Source: Cohnella sp. WQ 127256
GTDB taxonomy: Bacteria > Bacillota > Bacilli > Paenibacillales > Paenibacillaceae
Length of the DNA stretch: 64,000 bases
NCBI RefSeq assembly: GCF_024519285.1
Contig: NZ_JAMZCY010000004.1
Coordinates: forward strand, 186,001 to 250,000
Direction: 5' to 3'
Under the pieces are notes generated by a model. It had not been told where the DNA came from and did no database searches. It saw nothing but the letters and a program-made list of their open reading frames with translations. Positions 53,966 to 63,868 of the stretch are shown here, piece after piece. The position numbers and the translations under genes are program-made. Within the stretch, counting starts at the first letter, position 1, and each line of letters starts with the position of its first letter.

Positions 53966-55677
53966 TTCACTGGAGATACCGCATCCTTCAGGAGTCGGTT
54001 CATGTCGTCCTGATACAGTTGCCTTTCTTCACCGTTCCAGCCCAGCAACTCAGACATTGCCAATGAGATGGCATCGCTCCATTGAAGCACGGAAGCCCTA
54101 TCGAAGTAGAGTCTTCCTGTACGCCTGACCCAGAAGTCCTCTGGCTTAGCTGCCCCTTCATGCTCAATGGCATAGATGAGCTCAAGTGCCAATGTCAAAG
54201 GAATTCCGTACGTACTTGCCAGACCCTTGGCATCAGCCGCTATCCGATAGAGCATGGGTGCATTCGAGCCATAACGACGAGCAATTCTCACCGCCTCTTC
54301 TTGATTCAAACCACACGCCACTCCCTCAGCGACTCGACCCCTCACATAGCTTTCGAATGCCTGCGATCCCCCCACATCACCACCGGAAATCGTCATGTCT
54401 TTCGTTCTACACGTCGCGTTCGCGTTAATGGAATTCCCGTCTCCCTCCTTCACTCCAAGCTCCAGCACACGATTAACAACCGCTTCAGCCATCTTTCGAT
54501 AACCCGTTAGCTTGCCTCCGGCAATAGACAGCATTCCAGATGTAGATAAGAAGATTTCGTCGCGGCGAGAGATTTCCGAAGGATCCTTGCCCTCCTCTTG
54601 AATAAGTGGCCTTAAGCCCGCCCAGCTTGATTCAACATCCTCTTCCGTAAGCTTCACACTAGGGAATATAAAATTAGCTGCCTCTAACAAATAGGCTCGA
54701 TCTTGTGCTGTAAAGGTAGGGTGCGCAGTATCCCCTGCATAGTCCGTGTCCGTCGTTCCAAAATACGTTTTCCCATCACGAGGAATCGCGAACACCATTC
54801 GTCCATCCGGTGTGTCAAAGTAGATCGCTTGGCGTAGCGGAAACCGCTGTTGATCGAATACGAAGTGTACACCCTTCGTTAACCGAATCGTCTTCCCTTG
54901 CTTGGATTTATCCAGCTCCCGCAATTGGTCCACCCACGGCCCGGTTGCATTAACAATCCGCTTAGCACGAATCTCGTAGGTGTTCCCGCTTAGTAAATCC
55001 CGAACAACGACTCCTTTTTGTTGCCCCGCTTCGTAGATAAAGGACTCCACTTTGGCATGGTTCACCGCTGTCGCTCCATGCTCAACCGCTTTCTTCATCA
55101 CTTCAATCGTTAGCCGAGCATCGTCCGTACGATATTCGACATAGTTGCCACTCCCCTTAAGTCCTGCTTGCTTGAGCAGTGGTTCCTTAGCCAACGTCTC
55201 AGCGACGTTCAACATCTTACGACGCTCCTGCTTCTTAACCCCCGCGAGAAAGTCATATACACGCAATCCGATCGAGGTCATTAAAGGTCCGAATGTGCCG
55301 CCCTGATAGAAAGGCAGCAGCATCCACTCAGGAGTCGTTACATGTGGCCCATTCTCATAAACGATAGCCCGTTCTTTACCGACCTCAGCGACAACCCCGA
55401 TCTCAAATTGCTTCAAATACCGGAGTCCGCCGTGAATCAATTTGGTTGATCGACTAGACGTTCCCCCTGCGAAGTCCTGCATCTCCACTAACGCGGTGCG
55501 CAACCCTCTCGATGCGGAGTCCAGGGCGATTCCAGCGCCAGTAATCCCTCCTCCAATAACGAGCAGATCAACCTGTTGAGAGGACATTTCTACTAAACGC
55601 TCTGCTCTCTTCAAACTGGATAACGTATTAGGGCTAGGGATACTTTGTTTATGATTTGAATGTGATTTGTTCGACAT
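53962..55677 (-). CDS. glpD: Aerobic glycerol-3-phosphate dehydrogenase
   Basis: GlpD is a membrane-associated FAD enzyme that oxidises glycerol-3-phosphate to DHAP and feeds electrons to menaquinone. The FAD fold reads DLLVIGGGITGAGIALDSAS near residue 37, followed by GGTSSRSTKLIHGGLRYLKQ and GTTDTDYAGD. The 571-residue length is normal. ATG 55677 follows AGGAGG. Its leader holds a terminator typical of GlpP-dependent antitermination, and glpK and glpP are upstream. Confidence 0.96.
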   Translation of the reverse strand: MSNKSHSNHKQSIPSPNTLSSLKRAERLVEMSSQQVDLLVIGGGITGAGIALDSASRGLRTALVEMQDFAGGTSSRSTKLIHGGLRYLKQFEIGVVAEVGKERAIVYENGPHVTTPEWMLLPFYQGGTFGPLMTSIGLRVYDFLAGVKKQERRKMLNVAETLAKEPLLKQAGLKGSGNYVEYRTDDARLTIEVMKKAVEHGATAVNHAKVESFIYEAGQQKGVVVRDLLSGNTYEIRAKRIVNATGPWVDQLRELDKSKQGKTIRLTKGVHFVFDQQRFPLRQAIYFDTPDGRMVFAIPRDGKTYFGTTDTDYAGDTAHPTFTAQDRAYLLEAANFIFPSVKLTEEDVESSWAGLRPLIQEEGKDPSEISRRDEIFLSTSGMLSIAGGKLTGYRKMAEAVVNRVLELGVKEGDGNSINANATCRTKDMTISGGDVGGSQAFESYVRGRVAEGVACGLNQEEAVRIARRYGSNAPMLYRIAADAKGLASTYGIPLTLALELIYAIEHEGAAKPEDFWVRRTGRLYFDRASVLQWSDAISLAMSELLGWNGEERQLYQDDMNRLLKDAVSPVN

Positions 55678-55699
55678 GAGGTTTCCTCCTATGAATGAG

Positions 55700-55760
55700 A
55701 AAAAACCATGACAATGGCTTTCGTCACCCGAGAAGGGTTTCGAAAGTCTTGACATGGTTT
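55700..55760 (-). terminator. Leader terminator of glpD, probable GlpP antitermination site
   Basis: Minus-strand arms AAACCATGTCAAGACTTTCG and CGAAAGCCATTGTCATGGTTT enclose a 17-base loop and are followed by a T run. The stem ends 23 bases before glpD. In Bacillus GlpP with glycerol-3-phosphate overcomes exactly such a terminator in the glpD leader. Confidence 0.85.
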
Positions 55761-55804
55761 CTCCTGTACTCCAACCGTTATTAACTTGTAGGATGAATAT
55801 AACA

Positions 55805-57298
55805 CTATTCGCCTTTGAAAGCTATCGCGGCTTTTACTGCACGGTGCCAGCCTTCGAACAGCTCGCTCCGCTTGGTCGCTGAAATTTGGGGTTCGAACGT
55901 TCGATCCACCTTCTTTAATCGGCGAATTTCTTCGCGTCCACTCCAGAAGCCAACGGCCAAACCAGCCAGATACGCAGCCCCAAGCGCTGTTGACTCATTC
56001 TCGACAGGTCTTTCGACTTGGATGTCTAGCATATCGCTTTGGAACTGCATGAGGAAGTCATTCATAACCACACCACCATCCACACAAAGCGACTTCAGCA
56101 TGAGCCCCGCATCCTGCTCCATCACCTTCAGGACATCCTTTGTCTGGTAAGCAAGAGCTTCCAAGGTTGCTCTGACAAGATGTTCCTTCGTTGTTCCCTG
56201 TGATATGCCGAACATAGATCCTCTCACATCACTGTCCCAATGGGGTGTACCGAGACCAACGAAAGCCGGAACAAAATATACCCCATTCGTTGATTCCACC
56301 TTAGAGGCCAGAGCATCGGTTTCTCCCGCATCTGAGATTAGCTTTATTCCGTCGCGGAGCCATTGTATGGCAGACCCTGCAACAAAAACGCTGCCTTCCA
56401 GAGCATACTCCATGACCCCGTCGATTTGCCATGCAATCGTCGTCAACAAGCCATGCTCTGAGGATTTGGCTTCCTCTCCCGTGTTCATGAGCATAAAGCA
56501 ACCGGTTCCATAAGTGTTTTTCGCTTCACCCGGCTGAAAACAACCTTGTCCGAATAGTGCCGCTTGCTGATCGCCCACGATGGAAGCGATTGTGATTTCC
56601 GCTCCGATGATCTCCTTATCTGTATGTCCATATACCTCAGAGGTTGATCGAACCTCTGGAAGCATCGAAGCAGGAATATCAAGAATCTGGAGTAACTCTT
56701 CATCCCATTGCTGAGTATGGATGTTATACATGAGCGTTCGAGAAGCATTAGAAGGATCCGTTACATGGATACGACCTCCCGTCAGCTTCCAGACTAGCCA
56801 GCTGTCGATTGTTCCGAACAACAATTGTCCCTTTGAAGCCTTCTCCCTAGCTCCTTCGGTTTCCCGCAGCATCCAAGCAACCTTTGTCCCTGAGAAATAA
56901 GGATCAAGCAATAGCCCTGTCTTACTCTGAAATAACGCTTGATGACCAGCCGATTTCAGATCCGTACATATTCCCTCCGTCTGCCTGGACTGCCACACGA
57001 TGGCCGGCCGGATCGGGTTACCTGTGATACGATCCCAAATGACAGCGGTTTCACGTTGGTTCGTAATACCGATGGCTGCGATCTCTTCTAAGCTGACATC
57101 CGCGCTTAGTGCTGTCTTTCGAATGACCTGAATTGTGGATTGCCAGATCGCTTCCGCATCTACTTCCACCCATCCCGGCTTATCGTACAGAAGTGAAATC
57201 TCTTCTCTCGCCATATGAGAGATATGACCTTCTCTATCAACGAGTAAAGACCTGGTGCTCGTGGTGCCTTGATCCAATGCTAGTATATAAGTGCTCAC
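55805..57298 (-). CDS. glpK: Glycerol kinase
   Basis: GlpK phosphorylates glycerol to glycerol-3-phosphate. The 497-residue protein starts [19 protein letters not shown], and has [29 protein letters not shown] and the C-terminal [18 protein letters not shown]. The family's regulatory phosphorylated His is in a [14 protein letters not shown] context. GTG start after AAAGGAG. It lies 13 bases after glpP. glpF, the facilitator normally next to glpK, is absent here. Confidence 0.97.
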   Translation of the reverse strand: MSTYILALDQGTTSTRSLLVDREGHISHMAREEISLLYDKPGWVEVDAEAIWQSTIQVIRKTALSADVSLEEIAAIGITNQRETAVIWDRITGNPIRPAIVWQSRQTEGICTDLKSAGHQALFQSKTGLLLDPYFSGTKVAWMLRETEGAREKASKGQLLFGTIDSWLVWKLTGGRIHVTDPSNASRTLMYNIHTQQWDEELLQILDIPASMLPEVRSTSEVYGHTDKEIIGAEITIASIVGDQQAALFGQGCFQPGEAKNTYGTGCFMLMNTGEEAKSSEHGLLTTIAWQIDGVMEYALEGSVFVAGSAIQWLRDGIKLISDAGETDALASKVESTNGVYFVPAFVGLGTPHWDSDVRGSMFGISQGTTKEHLVRATLEALAYQTKDVLKVMEQDAGLMLKSLCVDGGVVMNDFLMQFQSDMLDIQVERPVENESTALGAAYLAGLAVGFWSGREEIRRLKKVDRTFEPQISATKRSELFEGWHRAVKAAIAFKGE

Positions 57299-57311
57299 AA
57301 CAAGACTCCTT

Positions 57312-57875
57312 TCAAATATGAGACATGTCCATCGACCACAATTCCCGCCGCGACGTTGTTACCGCTACTGCCCCGGCACACAGCGCCTCCTCTTGCTCAC
57401 TTACCGTGCGGATCATCCCACCCGCAATAACGGGTATGCTCGTTCTCTCCTTGACCTCTGCAATCAGATGGGGAATAACCCCCGGAAGCACCTCAATGAA
57501 ATCGGGCTTAGCTTTGATAGCTAGCTCAACACTTTTCTCCATTGCTCCTGAATCTATGAGGAAGATTCTCTGAATAGATAACAGTCCATTCTGCTTCGTG
57601 CGCTGAATGACAGACATCCTTGTTGATATTAGCCCTGCAGGACGGATCTGCTGGCACAGAAACTCTGCCGCATATTCATCATTTTTGAGCCCATCGATCA
57701 AATCCGCATGTAATAAAATTTTCTTACCTTGGTGCTCCGCTAGCTCAATGATCGGCCGCAGCATTCCGATCTTCCCACCCAATAACACAATATATTCGAA
57801 GGGAGAGCTGAGGAGCTTCTCCAGCTCTTTCATCTGCTTGACTGCTGGTAATACCCTTTGCTTACCAAACGGCAT
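57312..57875 (-). CDS. glpP: Glycerol-3-phosphate-responsive antiterminator
   Basis: GlpP (187 residues) binds glycerol-3-phosphate and the leader RNA of glp genes and prevents termination. The TIM-barrel-like motif pattern includes [53 protein letters not shown] and [17 protein letters not shown]. It is the first gene of glpP-glpK-glpD and probably acts on the terminator before glpD. ATG follows AAGGGGG. Confidence 0.95.
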   Translation of the reverse strand: MPFGKQRVLPAVKQMKELEKLLSSPFEYIVLLGGKIGMLRPIIELAEHQGKKILLHADLIDGLKNDEYAAEFLCQQIRPAGLISTRMSVIQRTKQNGLLSIQRIFLIDSGAMEKSVELAIKAKPDFIEVLPGVIPHLIAEVKERTSIPVIAGGMIRTVSEQEEALCAGAVAVTTSRRELWSMDMSHI

Positions 57876-57913
57876 GGAGTAATCCCCCTTCGTTAAGGAT
57901 GATATTCCCTACC

Positions 57914-57942
57914 AATATGACAGATGTTATTAACGAAGACAA
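57914..57942 (-). promoter_or_regulatory. Promoter of the glpP-glpK-glpD operon
   Basis: TTGTCT and CATATT are 17 bases apart on the minus strand, about 40 bases upstream of glpP. No clear cre site was found. Confidence 0.5.
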
Positions 57943-57981
57943 TGATTTATTTATAAGCCATTTGCTCAAATGGGCACCTCT

Positions 57982-58851
57982 CTAGAACCTTTGTCGCTCC
58001 GCATAGCGCCCCCAATGCGGGCTTCTTCCATCAACATCAACAATTCCGTATTCGTCCGATAAGCCCCAAGATGTCAGTGCTTTTCCTGACATTTTCATGA
58101 GATCCGGGTCTGCAGCCAATGCAGCTAAACCACGACCAAGGAACAATGGAGTTTCCGACTGTAGAAAATGAGGATCCTTCTTCCCTGCATCCATCCAGTT
58201 GTTCTCCGTAACTCCGAAATGCTCCAGCATTTCCTCCGAACGCAGAAATCCCGGGGTCACAGATACAGCTGCAACTCCATGTGGACGAAGCTCAGCAGAG
58301 AGCGCCTCAGCCAGATGGATGACCGATACTTTGGCTAAACTATAAGGCAAATTACCACGGTAACGATAATCGTGTCCGTCCGTAACTTCCACAATAAGAC
58401 CCTGTCCTCTCTTTACAAGAAGCGGAGCCCCGTAGTAGCTCGTAATCATATGAGATTGCACCGCTCGTTGCTGCATGAGGAGCGCCTTGTCCAGATCTCC
58501 ATCCCAAAACGGAGTCCCCCATTCCGTCAGCTTCTCGCCCCCCCATACATCATTTACGAGGATATCTAATCTTCCTTCCTGCTCCTCATTCACTCTATCG
58601 AACAAAGCCTTTACTTGTTCTCCTACCGTATGATCCACCTGTACGGGAATGCCACGTCCTCCTTGCTTGGTCACAAGGTCCGCTGTTTCCTCAATCGTCT
58701 CAGCGCGCCCCATATCGGAAGGATTCCCTCTAACGCTTCGTCCAGTTCCATATACCGTAGCACCCGCTGCCCCAAGCATCATCGCTATCGCACGCCCCGC
58801 TCCCCTAGTCGCACCAGCTACAACTGCCACCTTACCCTTTAATGATTTCAT
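57982..58851 (-). CDS. Short-chain dehydrogenase/reductase
   Basis: A 289-residue SDR with the NAD(P) motif GATRGAGRAIA near residue 13 and the catalytic YSLAK near residue 175. The N-terminal half also has LDILVNDVWGGE, an altered NNAG motif. The substrate is unknown. GGAGG lies 9-10 bases before the ATG. It is divergent from a YafY-type regulator, and a perfect palindrome lies between the two genes. Confidence 0.9.
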   Translation of the reverse strand: MKSLKGKVAVVAGATRGAGRAIAMMLGAAGATVYGTGRSVRGNPSDMGRAETIEETADLVTKQGGRGIPVQVDHTVGEQVKALFDRVNEEQEGRLDILVNDVWGGEKLTEWGTPFWDGDLDKALLMQQRAVQSHMITSYYGAPLLVKRGQGLIVEVTDGHDYRYRGNLPYSLAKVSVIHLAEALSAELRPHGVAAVSVTPGFLRSEEMLEHFGVTENNWMDAGKKDPHFLQSETPLFLGRGLAALAADPDLMKMSGKALTSWGLSDEYGIVDVDGRSPHWGRYAERQRF

Positions 58852-58903
58852 TATCTTAACGCCTCCTCAGCTTCTGAATCCTGTACTACCTCAGTGTATC
58901 GTC

Positions 58904-58930
58904 TATATATGACAACTCCTGTCATATATA
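58904..58930. promoter_or_regulatory. Operator-like palindrome between the SDR and YafY genes
   Basis: TATATATGACA-ACTCC-TGTCATATATA is a perfect inverted repeat with 11-base arms. It lies between the divergent starts and is a likely binding site of the YafY-type regulator. Confidence 0.7.
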
Positions 58931-58978
58931 AGTGGTATGATTAAAAAAAGAAATAAGATGAGATGAGGAAACAACACG

Positions 58979-59962
58979 ATGAGAGCGAACCGCCTTCTGA
59001 TAATTATGTCTTTACTGCAAGCTCATGGACAGCTTTCTTCGCGCGAGCTAGCCGAGCAACTAGAAGTGTCTGAACGAACGATCCATCGCGATATGGAAGC
59101 ATTAAGCCTGTCAGGAATACCCGTATATGCGGAACGAGGCTCCAAGGGCGGCTGGCTATTATCTGAAGGTTATCGAAATCAAATTACGGGAATGACAGCC
59201 GATGAAATTCGCTCCCTACTGCTCATCCATTCTTCCAGCGTTGTGAAGGATCTTGGCTTAAACGACCAAGTGCAGACTGCATTCCGTAAGCTACTCTCGG
59301 CGTTACCTATACCCGCGCAAAGAGACGCGGAATACGTACGTGAACGCATCCATGTGGATGGCGCCGGTTGGCATTCCCCGGCACCCTCCAATACGTCAAT
59401 CCTCCAAACCATACAGCAATGTGTATGGGAGCAGCGAAAGTTGAACATCTCCTATCGTAGCTGGGATACCGATTCAGATACGCAGCGAACGGTTTCCCCG
59501 CTTGGGCTTGTAGCCAAACAAAGCATCTGGTATATGATCGCGCAAACGGGTGATAACGAGATCCGAACTTTCAGAATCTCCCGATTGAAGGTCGCTTATT
59601 CTCTCGAAGAAACCTTTACTCGTCCCGAAGCCTTTCATCTAGCTTCCTACTGGGAGCATTCGATGAAAAGTTTCAAATCAAGCCTGCCAAGCTACCTTGC
59701 TCAAGTAAGAATTGCCCCTACTCGATGGAACAAATTTTGTCAGGAGCGATATTTGACTGTTCAATCTCACGAATTATTGGAAGACAACAATTGGATTGAA
59801 GCGACCGTGGAATTTCAAGCCATCGAATCCGCTTGTGAAATCTTGCTTGGACTTGGAAGACATGCACAAGCTCTTGCTCCAGAGCCATTACGCCATGCCA
59901 TCAACCAAGAAATCGAAGCGATGGCATCGTACTATGCCGATAGCACTCCGAGTATCCGATGA
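58979..59962 (+). CDS. YafY-type HTH and WYL-domain regulator
   Basis: A 327-residue regulator. The N-terminal HTH_11 reads MRANRLLIIMSLLQAHGQLS and ELAEQLEVSERTIHRDMEAL; the central WYL domain, about residues 140-225, has NISYRSWDT..QRTVSPLGLVAKQSIWYMIA and FRISRLK; a C-terminal extension (WCX-like) follows. WYL domains bind nucleotide or other small ligands. The divergent SDR gene and the palindrome between them suggest a local switch. Confidence 0.92.
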   Translation: MRANRLLIIMSLLQAHGQLSSRELAEQLEVSERTIHRDMEALSLSGIPVYAERGSKGGWLLSEGYRNQITGMTADEIRSLLLIHSSSVVKDLGLNDQVQTAFRKLLSALPIPAQRDAEYVRERIHVDGAGWHSPAPSNTSILQTIQQCVWEQRKLNISYRSWDTDSDTQRTVSPLGLVAKQSIWYMIAQTGDNEIRTFRISRLKVAYSLEETFTRPEAFHLASYWEHSMKSFKSSLPSYLAQVRIAPTRWNKFCQERYLTVQSHELLEDNNWIEATVEFQAIESACEILLGLGRHAQALAPEPLRHAINQEIEAMASYYADSTPSIR

Positions 59963-59991
59963 CCTCTATAGCTGAATTCCTTAACTCGCAA

Positions 59992-60021
59992 AGAAAAAGA
60001 GAAGTCTGATCGACTTCTCTC
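59992..60021 (-). terminator. Terminator after the GGDEF-EAL gene
   Basis: Minus-strand arms AGAGAAGTC and GACTTCTCT with loop GATCA are followed by TTTTCTTT, 10 bases past the stop at 60031. Confidence 0.85.
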
Positions 60022-60030
60022 CGCGTGCTT

Positions 60031-63000
60031 CTATTCATTCATCCAGCTAGAGATTTCTTGGAAGTACGCAATAAATTGATCCGAGGTCATTGGTCGGCCA
60101 GTGAAAAACCCTTGAATTCGATCGCACTGTAGCTGCTGCAATCTCTGTAGCTGGCCTTCCGTCTCAACCCCCTCCGCCGTTACGGATAAGCCTAAGCTAT
60201 GCGACATTTCAATAACCGCCTTGGCAATCGCATCGTCATCCGAGTCCTCTATCATGTGCAGGATAAAGGACGGGTCAATTTTCACAATATGTACAGGCAG
60301 CTTCTTCAGCCATAGAAGCGAGGATTGACCGATTCCGAAATCATCTATGGCGATTTTGACGCCGATATCCACTAGCTCGCCTAGCATTCTAATGCTATGC
60401 TCCATATTCTGAACCGCCGTATGCTCGGTAATTTCTAAGCAGAGATTAAACGGTGCAATGCCTGTAGTCTGAAGAACATTCCTAACTATGCTCGGGAAAT
60501 TCTCCTGTTGAAATTGTAAAGTTGAGATATTCACTGAAATAACCAAGGACGGCATTCCGGCGTGAATCCAACGCTTACATTCCATACAAGCCTTCTCTAG
60601 CACCCATTGTCCAATGGGTACGATGAGTCCTGTTTCCTCCGCTAAAGGAATGAATTCTCCGGGTTGAATGGTCTTTCCGTCCGGTGTATGCCATCTAATT
60701 AGAGTTTCCGCACCGTAAACCTTCCCCGTTAAGAGGGAAACCTGAGGCTGGAAATTCAGTGCGAGCTCATTCCGCTCCAGGGCATATCTTAGATTGTTTT
60801 CCATGTTGAAGCGTTCCACCCTCTTCGAGCTTAATGCTGGCGTATAAATCTCAAGACCATTGCCGCCGTTCTCTTTTGTATGATACATCGCCAAATCAGC
60901 ATATTTAATTAAGGAATCTACATCCTCCCCATGATTCGGGTACAGGCAAGCCCCAATACTTGCCGATAAGTAAAATTCCTGACCCTCCAAGAGGAACGGC
61001 TTCGTCAGCATCCGAAGTATCCTGTCCGCAACAAGCTTTACATCTTCTACCCCTTCAATACGGGATAACAGCACGATAAACTCATCACCGCCCAGACGTG
61101 CGATAATATCATGCTCCCCAACGCATTCCTTCAGCGAATGTGAGGCGTGCTGCAGGAGTAAATCACCCGTTTGATGACCAAGAGTGTCATTGACGATTTT
61201 GAATCGATCTAGATCAATCATCATGACGGCTAATCTATTCCCATCCTGGACTCTATTTTCCATCGTGGTAAGTAAATGTTCTTTGAAGAACAATCGATTC
61301 GGGAGACCAGTAAGTGCATCTTGATAGGCTAGCTGAATAATTCTAGCTTCGTTTGCCTTCTTCTCTGTAATATCGGTCAACGAGCCAATAATTCGAGTCG
61401 GAATGCCCTTGGTATCGCAGATGATATCTCCAGCAATGTACAACCAGACAAGCTGCTTACCCGCGCCTTGGAACCGGAACTCTAATTGAATAGGCTTATC
61501 CTTCTGAAAAGGTTGTATGAAAGCTAAGCTAACTATAGGCTGATCTTCCGGATGAACAAAGGACAAGAACAAATTAGGGTCTGACGATAACTTCGTGGTT
61601 GCCCCGCTTAAGATCTTGTGGGCGCGGATGTTCCATTCGATTCTATTGGTGTCCAAGCTCCAATCCCAGATGCCATCATTTGTCGTTCTCGATACGACTT
61701 CTAGCTTCTCAGCAATCGATCGAACCTGATGAAACAGTAACTCACGCTCTAGTGCGACGGCCAGAATCGTAAAACTATGACGAGAAAGATCATTTGCGAC
61801 ATAATTGCTCAACGGGTCAAGCGGACCCGCTAGAGCGATATAACCCCAGTTCTGTAAATCTGATTTGACTGGATGGAGAATAACAACATCCTCTCCACCA
61901 GGTCGAGTCCTAGGCGGTAGCATATCAACGGGAGGGAAGTTTTGCAGCCGGTACCTCTCCCCTTCTGTGGGTACAGGATCTCCATTCTTGCTGAAGACTT
62001 GCCGCACAACCAGATGCCTCTGACCCTCCTCGTCTTCTTCCCATAATGCTAAGCAGCCCCAATGAGACAAATTCCAGAACAGCTTGGAAATATGGATCTT
62101 GTCGCTTTTCGTGGCTACGATTAGTCCCTTGGTCATTTTGTAGTTATTGTCTGTAATTTGATGAAGCGAGAGGCGTAGCTCCGATAGACTTTTCATATGA
62201 CGATCGAAATCACTCGATGTTGAGAACTGCGTTCTTTCCGAGCAACCGCACGACGTCCTAGCCACGAATTGAGCTGCAACAATCGTTTCATTGCCCTCAG
62301 GAAGCTTTCCTTCAAGCTTCTCAAATACCCGATCGACCGCTTCTCTAGCCATATTCTCGAAAGGCTGTCTAACCGTAGTCAACGAAGGATAATTCACCGC
62401 AGCTTGATGAATATCATCAAATCCAATAACCGCATAATCCTTTGGGATAGAGTAGCCCTTAGACTGTAGAGCATCAATCGCTCCAAGAGCGTTTAAATCT
62501 GTACCCGCCACCACTGCGGTAAAAGAATTCCCAATCTGGAGCAGCTGCTCTAAAGCTCGCAACCCACCTTCTAATAAATTGTCTTCCGTTCTGACAACCA
62601 GACGTTCATCGAAGGGAATTCCTCTTTGCTCTAAAGCGTCCTTATAACCTAAATAACGTTCATACAAATCGTATTGATCAAGGTAGCCTATGAACGCAAT
62701 TTCTCGATGACCATGATCGATGAGGTGATTTACCGAAATACTCGTACTCATCCGATTATTAACGAGAATGGAATGTCCCTGTGGATAAGGCGATTGATAT
62801 CCGACACAAACAAAGGGCTTATCACTCTTACTCAGCATTTCAAGGAAAGAAGCACTAGCAGTAGGTAAGACTAATATCCATGCATCAACGAGCTCGAATG
62901 CAATCGGATCCTCCAATGCAGTTATTCCCAAGTAATCATCCGCCACCTGCACAGCAAACAATGTGGACTGCCTTTCACGAACCGCTTGGTGGATATGTGG

Positions 63001-63063
63001 CAATAACCGACCGTAGTACTCTCCGTCCAAATATGGTGCAATCACACCAAGTCGATATGCCAT
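60031..63063 (-). CDS. LacI-type sugar sensor fused to PAS, GGDEF and EAL domains
   Basis: A 1010-residue signalling protein. Residues 1-275 form a periplasmic-binding-like sensor as in LacI/PurR (IGFDDIHQAAVNYPSLTTVRQ, IAFIGYLDQYDLYERYLGYK) but lack the DNA-binding helix and any signal peptide; SCGCSE follows. About 300-445 is a GAF-like segment, 455-570 a PAS, 575-735 a diguanylate cyclase with intact GGDEF at 658-662, and 755-1005 a phosphodiesterase. The EAL motif is ETL (786-788); LEITEH, AIDDFG, VKID and AEGVET are preserved. The I-site R-x-x-D is not seen. It should couple a cytosolic sugar-like ligand to c-di-GMP. Confidence 0.93.
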   Translation of the reverse strand: MAYRLGVIAPYLDGEYYGRLLPHIHQAVRERQSTLFAVQVADDYLGITALEDPIAFELVDAWILVLPTASASFLEMLSKSDKPFVCVGYQSPYPQGHSILVNNRMSTSISVNHLIDHGHREIAFIGYLDQYDLYERYLGYKDALEQRGIPFDERLVVRTEDNLLEGGLRALEQLLQIGNSFTAVVAGTDLNALGAIDALQSKGYSIPKDYAVIGFDDIHQAAVNYPSLTTVRQPFENMAREAVDRVFEKLEGKLPEGNETIVAAQFVARTSCGCSERTQFSTSSDFDRHMKSLSELRLSLHQITDNNYKMTKGLIVATKSDKIHISKLFWNLSHWGCLALWEEDEEGQRHLVVRQVFSKNGDPVPTEGERYRLQNFPPVDMLPPRTRPGGEDVVILHPVKSDLQNWGYIALAGPLDPLSNYVANDLSRHSFTILAVALERELLFHQVRSIAEKLEVVSRTTNDGIWDWSLDTNRIEWNIRAHKILSGATTKLSSDPNLFLSFVHPEDQPIVSLAFIQPFQKDKPIQLEFRFQGAGKQLVWLYIAGDIICDTKGIPTRIIGSLTDITEKKANEARIIQLAYQDALTGLPNRLFFKEHLLTTMENRVQDGNRLAVMMIDLDRFKIVNDTLGHQTGDLLLQHASHSLKECVGEHDIIARLGGDEFIVLLSRIEGVEDVKLVADRILRMLTKPFLLEGQEFYLSASIGACLYPNHGEDVDSLIKYADLAMYHTKENGGNGLEIYTPALSSKRVERFNMENNLRYALERNELALNFQPQVSLLTGKVYGAETLIRWHTPDGKTIQPGEFIPLAEETGLIVPIGQWVLEKACMECKRWIHAGMPSLVISVNISTLQFQQENFPSIVRNVLQTTGIAPFNLCLEITEHTAVQNMEHSIRMLGELVDIGVKIAIDDFGIGQSSLLWLKKLPVHIVKIDPSFILHMIEDSDDDAIAKAVIEMSHSLGLSVTAEGVETEGQLQRLQQLQCDRIQGFFTGRPMTSDQFIAYFQEISSWMNE

Positions 63064-63191
63064 AGCCGCATTGCCCCCTAGCCTACAAAATGTTTCTATT
63101 ATTTAAATCATATACTGACAAATTTCAACATATCCCTTCGAAATCCTCTTGTCTGTGTACATAATTCATGAAAAACTTGCAGACAAGCCAC

Positions 63192-63230
63192 AAAAAAACA
63201 TGAAACCCTCTATATTGAAGGCTTCATGTC
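63192..63230 (-). terminator. Terminator after ccdC
   Basis: Minus-strand arms ACATGAAGCC and GGGTTTCATGT with an 11-base loop are followed by seven T, 50 bases past the stop at 63280. Confidence 0.8.
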
Positions 63231-63279
63231 TCCTGCACGTCTTAATCATTTGTATCGAATTCGCTTGATTTCGACACGG

Positions 63280-63768
63280 TTATTTCGACTCGAAATAAAA
63301 TAAGTTCGGCTTGCTAAGGTACAGCTTACGGAATTTGAGGTAGGATACGATTCTCCATGGAATGACGTACCCGAGCAATACCGTCATAATTAATGCAGCC
63401 ATCGTTTCCGGATCCATCCCACTTAAATAATCTCTGAGCAGAAAACGGATAGCGAGCACTCCTATGAAAGAGATAAAGAAGCCTATGTTTTTGACCGCAT
63501 AGATTTGTTGGTCGTCTCTGCGTTCGTAGTTCGTTGTAAAGATAAGCGGCAAGGAGAGAAGTAATCCAATCGCCATCGCTGTGCTCCATTCCCAAGCGGG
63601 TGCATGCGCCTTCGGATTTAAGATCAGAAATAAGCTAGGTATTAAGAATAGCAAGGGCATAATGAGACGGCGTCCATCCCCTCGAATAGGTCGGAACATT
63701 CCGCGGGTTCTGCGCCAAATGACTAATAAAGTAACTAATATCGCAATTGAATATACTGAAGAATCCAT
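63280..63768 (-). CDS. ccdC: CcdC family membrane protein
   Basis: A 162-residue membrane protein with five predicted helices and the basic loop RRTRGMFRPIRGDGRRL, matching the CcdC family (DUF1453), found next to cytochrome c maturation genes in Bacillus but not shown to be essential for it. Here it is isolated. ATG 63768 is preferred because GAGGTGA lies before it; an in-frame GTG is three codons upstream. The function is uncertain. Confidence 0.8.
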   Translation of the reverse strand: MDSSVYSIAILVTLLVIWRRTRGMFRPIRGDGRRLIMPLLFLIPSLFLILNPKAHAPAWEWSTAMAIGLLLSLPLIFTTNYERRDDQQIYAVKNIGFFISFIGVLAIRFLLRDYLSGMDPETMAALIMTVLLGYVIPWRIVSYLKFRKLYLSKPNLFYFESK

Positions 63769-63868
63769 GTGGGTCACCTCGTGTTTTTGATATTTTTAGC
63801 ATACAAGAAAGCTGGGGTATCAGTTAGTGACTTTCGTCATGAATCGGCGTTGCCAAAAGTAATGGAAC

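Noticed and set aside
55678..55755. 26-codon N-terminal extension of glpD
   Set aside because: It overlaps the leader terminator and has no ribosome site, while ATG 55677 has AGGAGG at the right distance.
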